The notes beneath the pieces are model-generated. The model was not told the origin of the DNA. It ran no database searches and was given only the letters and a program-made list of their open reading frames with translations. Source: Mesostigma viride (Eukaryota; Streptophyta; Mesostigmatophyceae; Mesostigmatales; Mesostigmataceae). From it: DNA of 54,406 nt. Shown in pieces: positions 53,316 to 54,406 of this stretch (positions are counted from its first letter, which is position 1; each line of letters begins with the position of its first letter). A program made the translations under genes and the position numbers. The stretch covers positions 20,001 through 74,406 of the forward strand of contig RPFO01000459.1 in NCBI GenBank assembly GCA_009746045.1, in the 5' to 3' direction.

Positions 53316-54176
53316 ATGTCCGACATGTCCGCGCTCGGACGCTACCTGACACCCGCGGACGGGGGCGCGGACGACCCTAGGTTTGCGGGCAAGATCCGCG
53401 TGACGGATGACGGCAGAATGTCTATTATCGATGTGCTCTCCTGCTTCGGTTTCAAGAACCCTCGTGATGCGTGGTACAAGGTCCAGAAAGCGAACCCCGA
53501 ACTTGTCGCTATTAGCGACAACTGGAAATTCCCCGGGGCCAGGCAGCGGGACACGCCCGTGACCGACCGCAAGGGGCTGACCAAGATCATAATGCTGCTC
53601 CCCGGCAAGATTGCGGCCAGGTTCAGGGACGAGCTGTCGGTCCTGCTGGAGCGCTACCTGGAGGCGGACCGCTCCCTGGCGGAGGACATCCTCAGGAGGG
53701 CGGATGGCAAGGAGGGGGCCGCCATCGCCAAACTAGAGGAGCACCCGCGGATCCGGAGCTCTTGGGCGGCCAAGGCGCTGAACGAATCCATAAAGGGATA
53801 CATGGACGCGAACCAGAGCTGTGGTCCTCTCTACCCCTTCGTGCACGACACGAACAATTTGGCCGTCACCGGCAAGAAGGCCAGCGAGCTAAAGGCCGCG
53901 TTTGGTGCACCCAGATCGGCGTCCACGCGGAATTTGAACAGCGAAGAGCAGAGTGCCGCACTGTATTTCCTCCAGGTTTGCGAGGCTAAAGAGATCCAGC
54001 GATCAGGGGAGAACCCTCTAGCGATCGCTACAAGGAACAGGGAGCTGTTCGAGCCGGTTTGTAAGGCCAAGGGTCTCCACGACACGCTGGCCGACCGGGA
54101 GTGCGTAAGGGATAACGCGAAGGTCATGAGGCTGAATCAGAGGCAGAACAGAGCCGCCGCCATTGCGGCAAATTAG
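53316..54176 (+). CDS. BRO-N/KilA-N-like putative DNA-binding protein
   Basis: An intact frame of 286 codons. The start MSDMSALGRYLTP is chosen because it follows the TATA box by 53 nt; the frame is open further upstream but that overlaps the reductase. Residues about 25-130 hold a conserved module: GKIRVTDDGRMSIIDVLSCF, NWKFPGARQRDTPVTDRKGL, MLLPGKIAARFRDELSVLLE and RYLEADRSL. This pattern is that of BRO-N/MSV199/KilA-N-type domains, which are frequent in large DNA viruses and in viral insertions of algae. Other parts are helical and charged, without recognised motifs. A regulatory or nucleic-acid-binding role follows from the family only. Confidence 0.6.
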   Translation: MSDMSALGRYLTPADGGADDPRFAGKIRVTDDGRMSIIDVLSCFGFKNPRDAWYKVQKANPELVAISDNWKFPGARQRDTPVTDRKGLTKIIMLLPGKIAARFRDELSVLLERYLEADRSLAEDILRRADGKEGAAIAKLEEHPRIRSSWAAKALNESIKGYMDANQSCGPLYPFVHDTNNLAVTGKKASELKAAFGAPRSASTRNLNSEEQSAALYFLQVCEAKEIQRSGENPLAIATRNRELFEPVCKAKGLHDTLADRECVRDNAKVMRLNQRQNRAAAIAAN

Positions 54177-54236
54177 TGCTATCGTCTTGTGTTTATTGCC
54201 ACCGATAACATCTGCGAGTCATTACAATTGAGCTAA

Positions 54237-54406
54237 ATGCCCCCAAGCATGCTGACAAAAATAACGACTTGTATGAAGTGCAAGAAAAGGATCCGTAACA
54301 GCGACTTTGACGATTACGAGTGCGAGCTTGACCTATACTTCCACCACTGCCCAGACTATGACCCTACATGCCCTGGTGCGCACATCATATGCGCCGTCTG
54401 TTACGG
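54237..54406 (+). CDS. Cys/His-rich protein, partial (runs off right edge)
   Basis: The frame starts at ATG 54237, 60 nt after the previous stop; an in-frame ATG at 54249 is an alternative. The visible ~56 residues contain TTCMKCKKRI, then FHHCPDYDPTC and HIICAVC, a series of Cys pairs and His residues expected to bind zinc. No named family can be given from this fragment. It is collinear with and close to the BRO-N-like gene. Confidence 0.45.
   Translation, partial: MPPSMLTKITTCMKCKKRIRNSDFDDYECELDLYFHHCPDYDPTCPGAHIICAVCY

Overview
The window is nuclear DNA of a photosynthetic eukaryote, most likely a green alga. The inference rests on multi-exon GT-AG genes, a plant-type glyoxylate/succinic semialdehyde reductase with a transit-like leader, a plant-type seven-transmembrane protein, LINE retrotransposons and very long simple-sequence arrays. 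From about 42.9 kb to the right edge it changes character to compact, mostly intronless genes on both strands that look derived from a large dsDNA virus.

Host part (1-42 kb). A partial Arg/Gly/Tyr-rich protein runs off the left edge (minus). Next is a three-exon secreted group XII-like phospholipase A2 whose catalytic His is Arg (1639-2949). Decayed LINE copies and dispersed repeats fill 3.5-8.6 kb. A one-exon ankyrin/TPR/Cys-rich protein (8689-10827) and an orphan LINE ORF1 (12434-13780) follow. A GLYR1-type reductase (18510 to 15757, minus, 3 exons) carries a 1.4 kb array-filled intron. A divergent MDP-1/HAD-like gene lies at 21016-22414. An MCTS1 gene (32685 to 26035, minus, 8 exons) could be assembled completely, with minisatellites in its introns. 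It is divergent from a six-exon Lung-7-TM (GPR107/CAND-type) gene (33806-41506).

The tetranucleotide, 9-bp and 23-bp arrays mostly lie inside introns. Several (GGAT/GGGT)n tracts abut a short conserved LINE 3' tail with a CTCC/GGAG hairpin.

Virus-like part (42.9-54.4 kb, continuing off the right edge). It holds a repetitive fibre protein, a double SET-domain protein, small unknown proteins, a tail-fibre-like protein, a large adhesin-like protein with Ig-like and lectin-like regions, a membrane protein, a class II (B12-dependent) ribonucleotide reductase, a BRO-N/KilA-N-like protein and a partial Cys-rich protein. Four of these genes carry about eight frameshifts, while the host exons carry none, which suggests decay of an integrated element, although several shifts lie in G runs. 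The reductase is interrupted exactly at its active-site Cys-x-Glu by a 649-bp segment that carries its own TATA box and a Cys/His-rich ORF. No capsid, DNA polymerase or packaging ATPase gene is visible, so the virus group is not settled.
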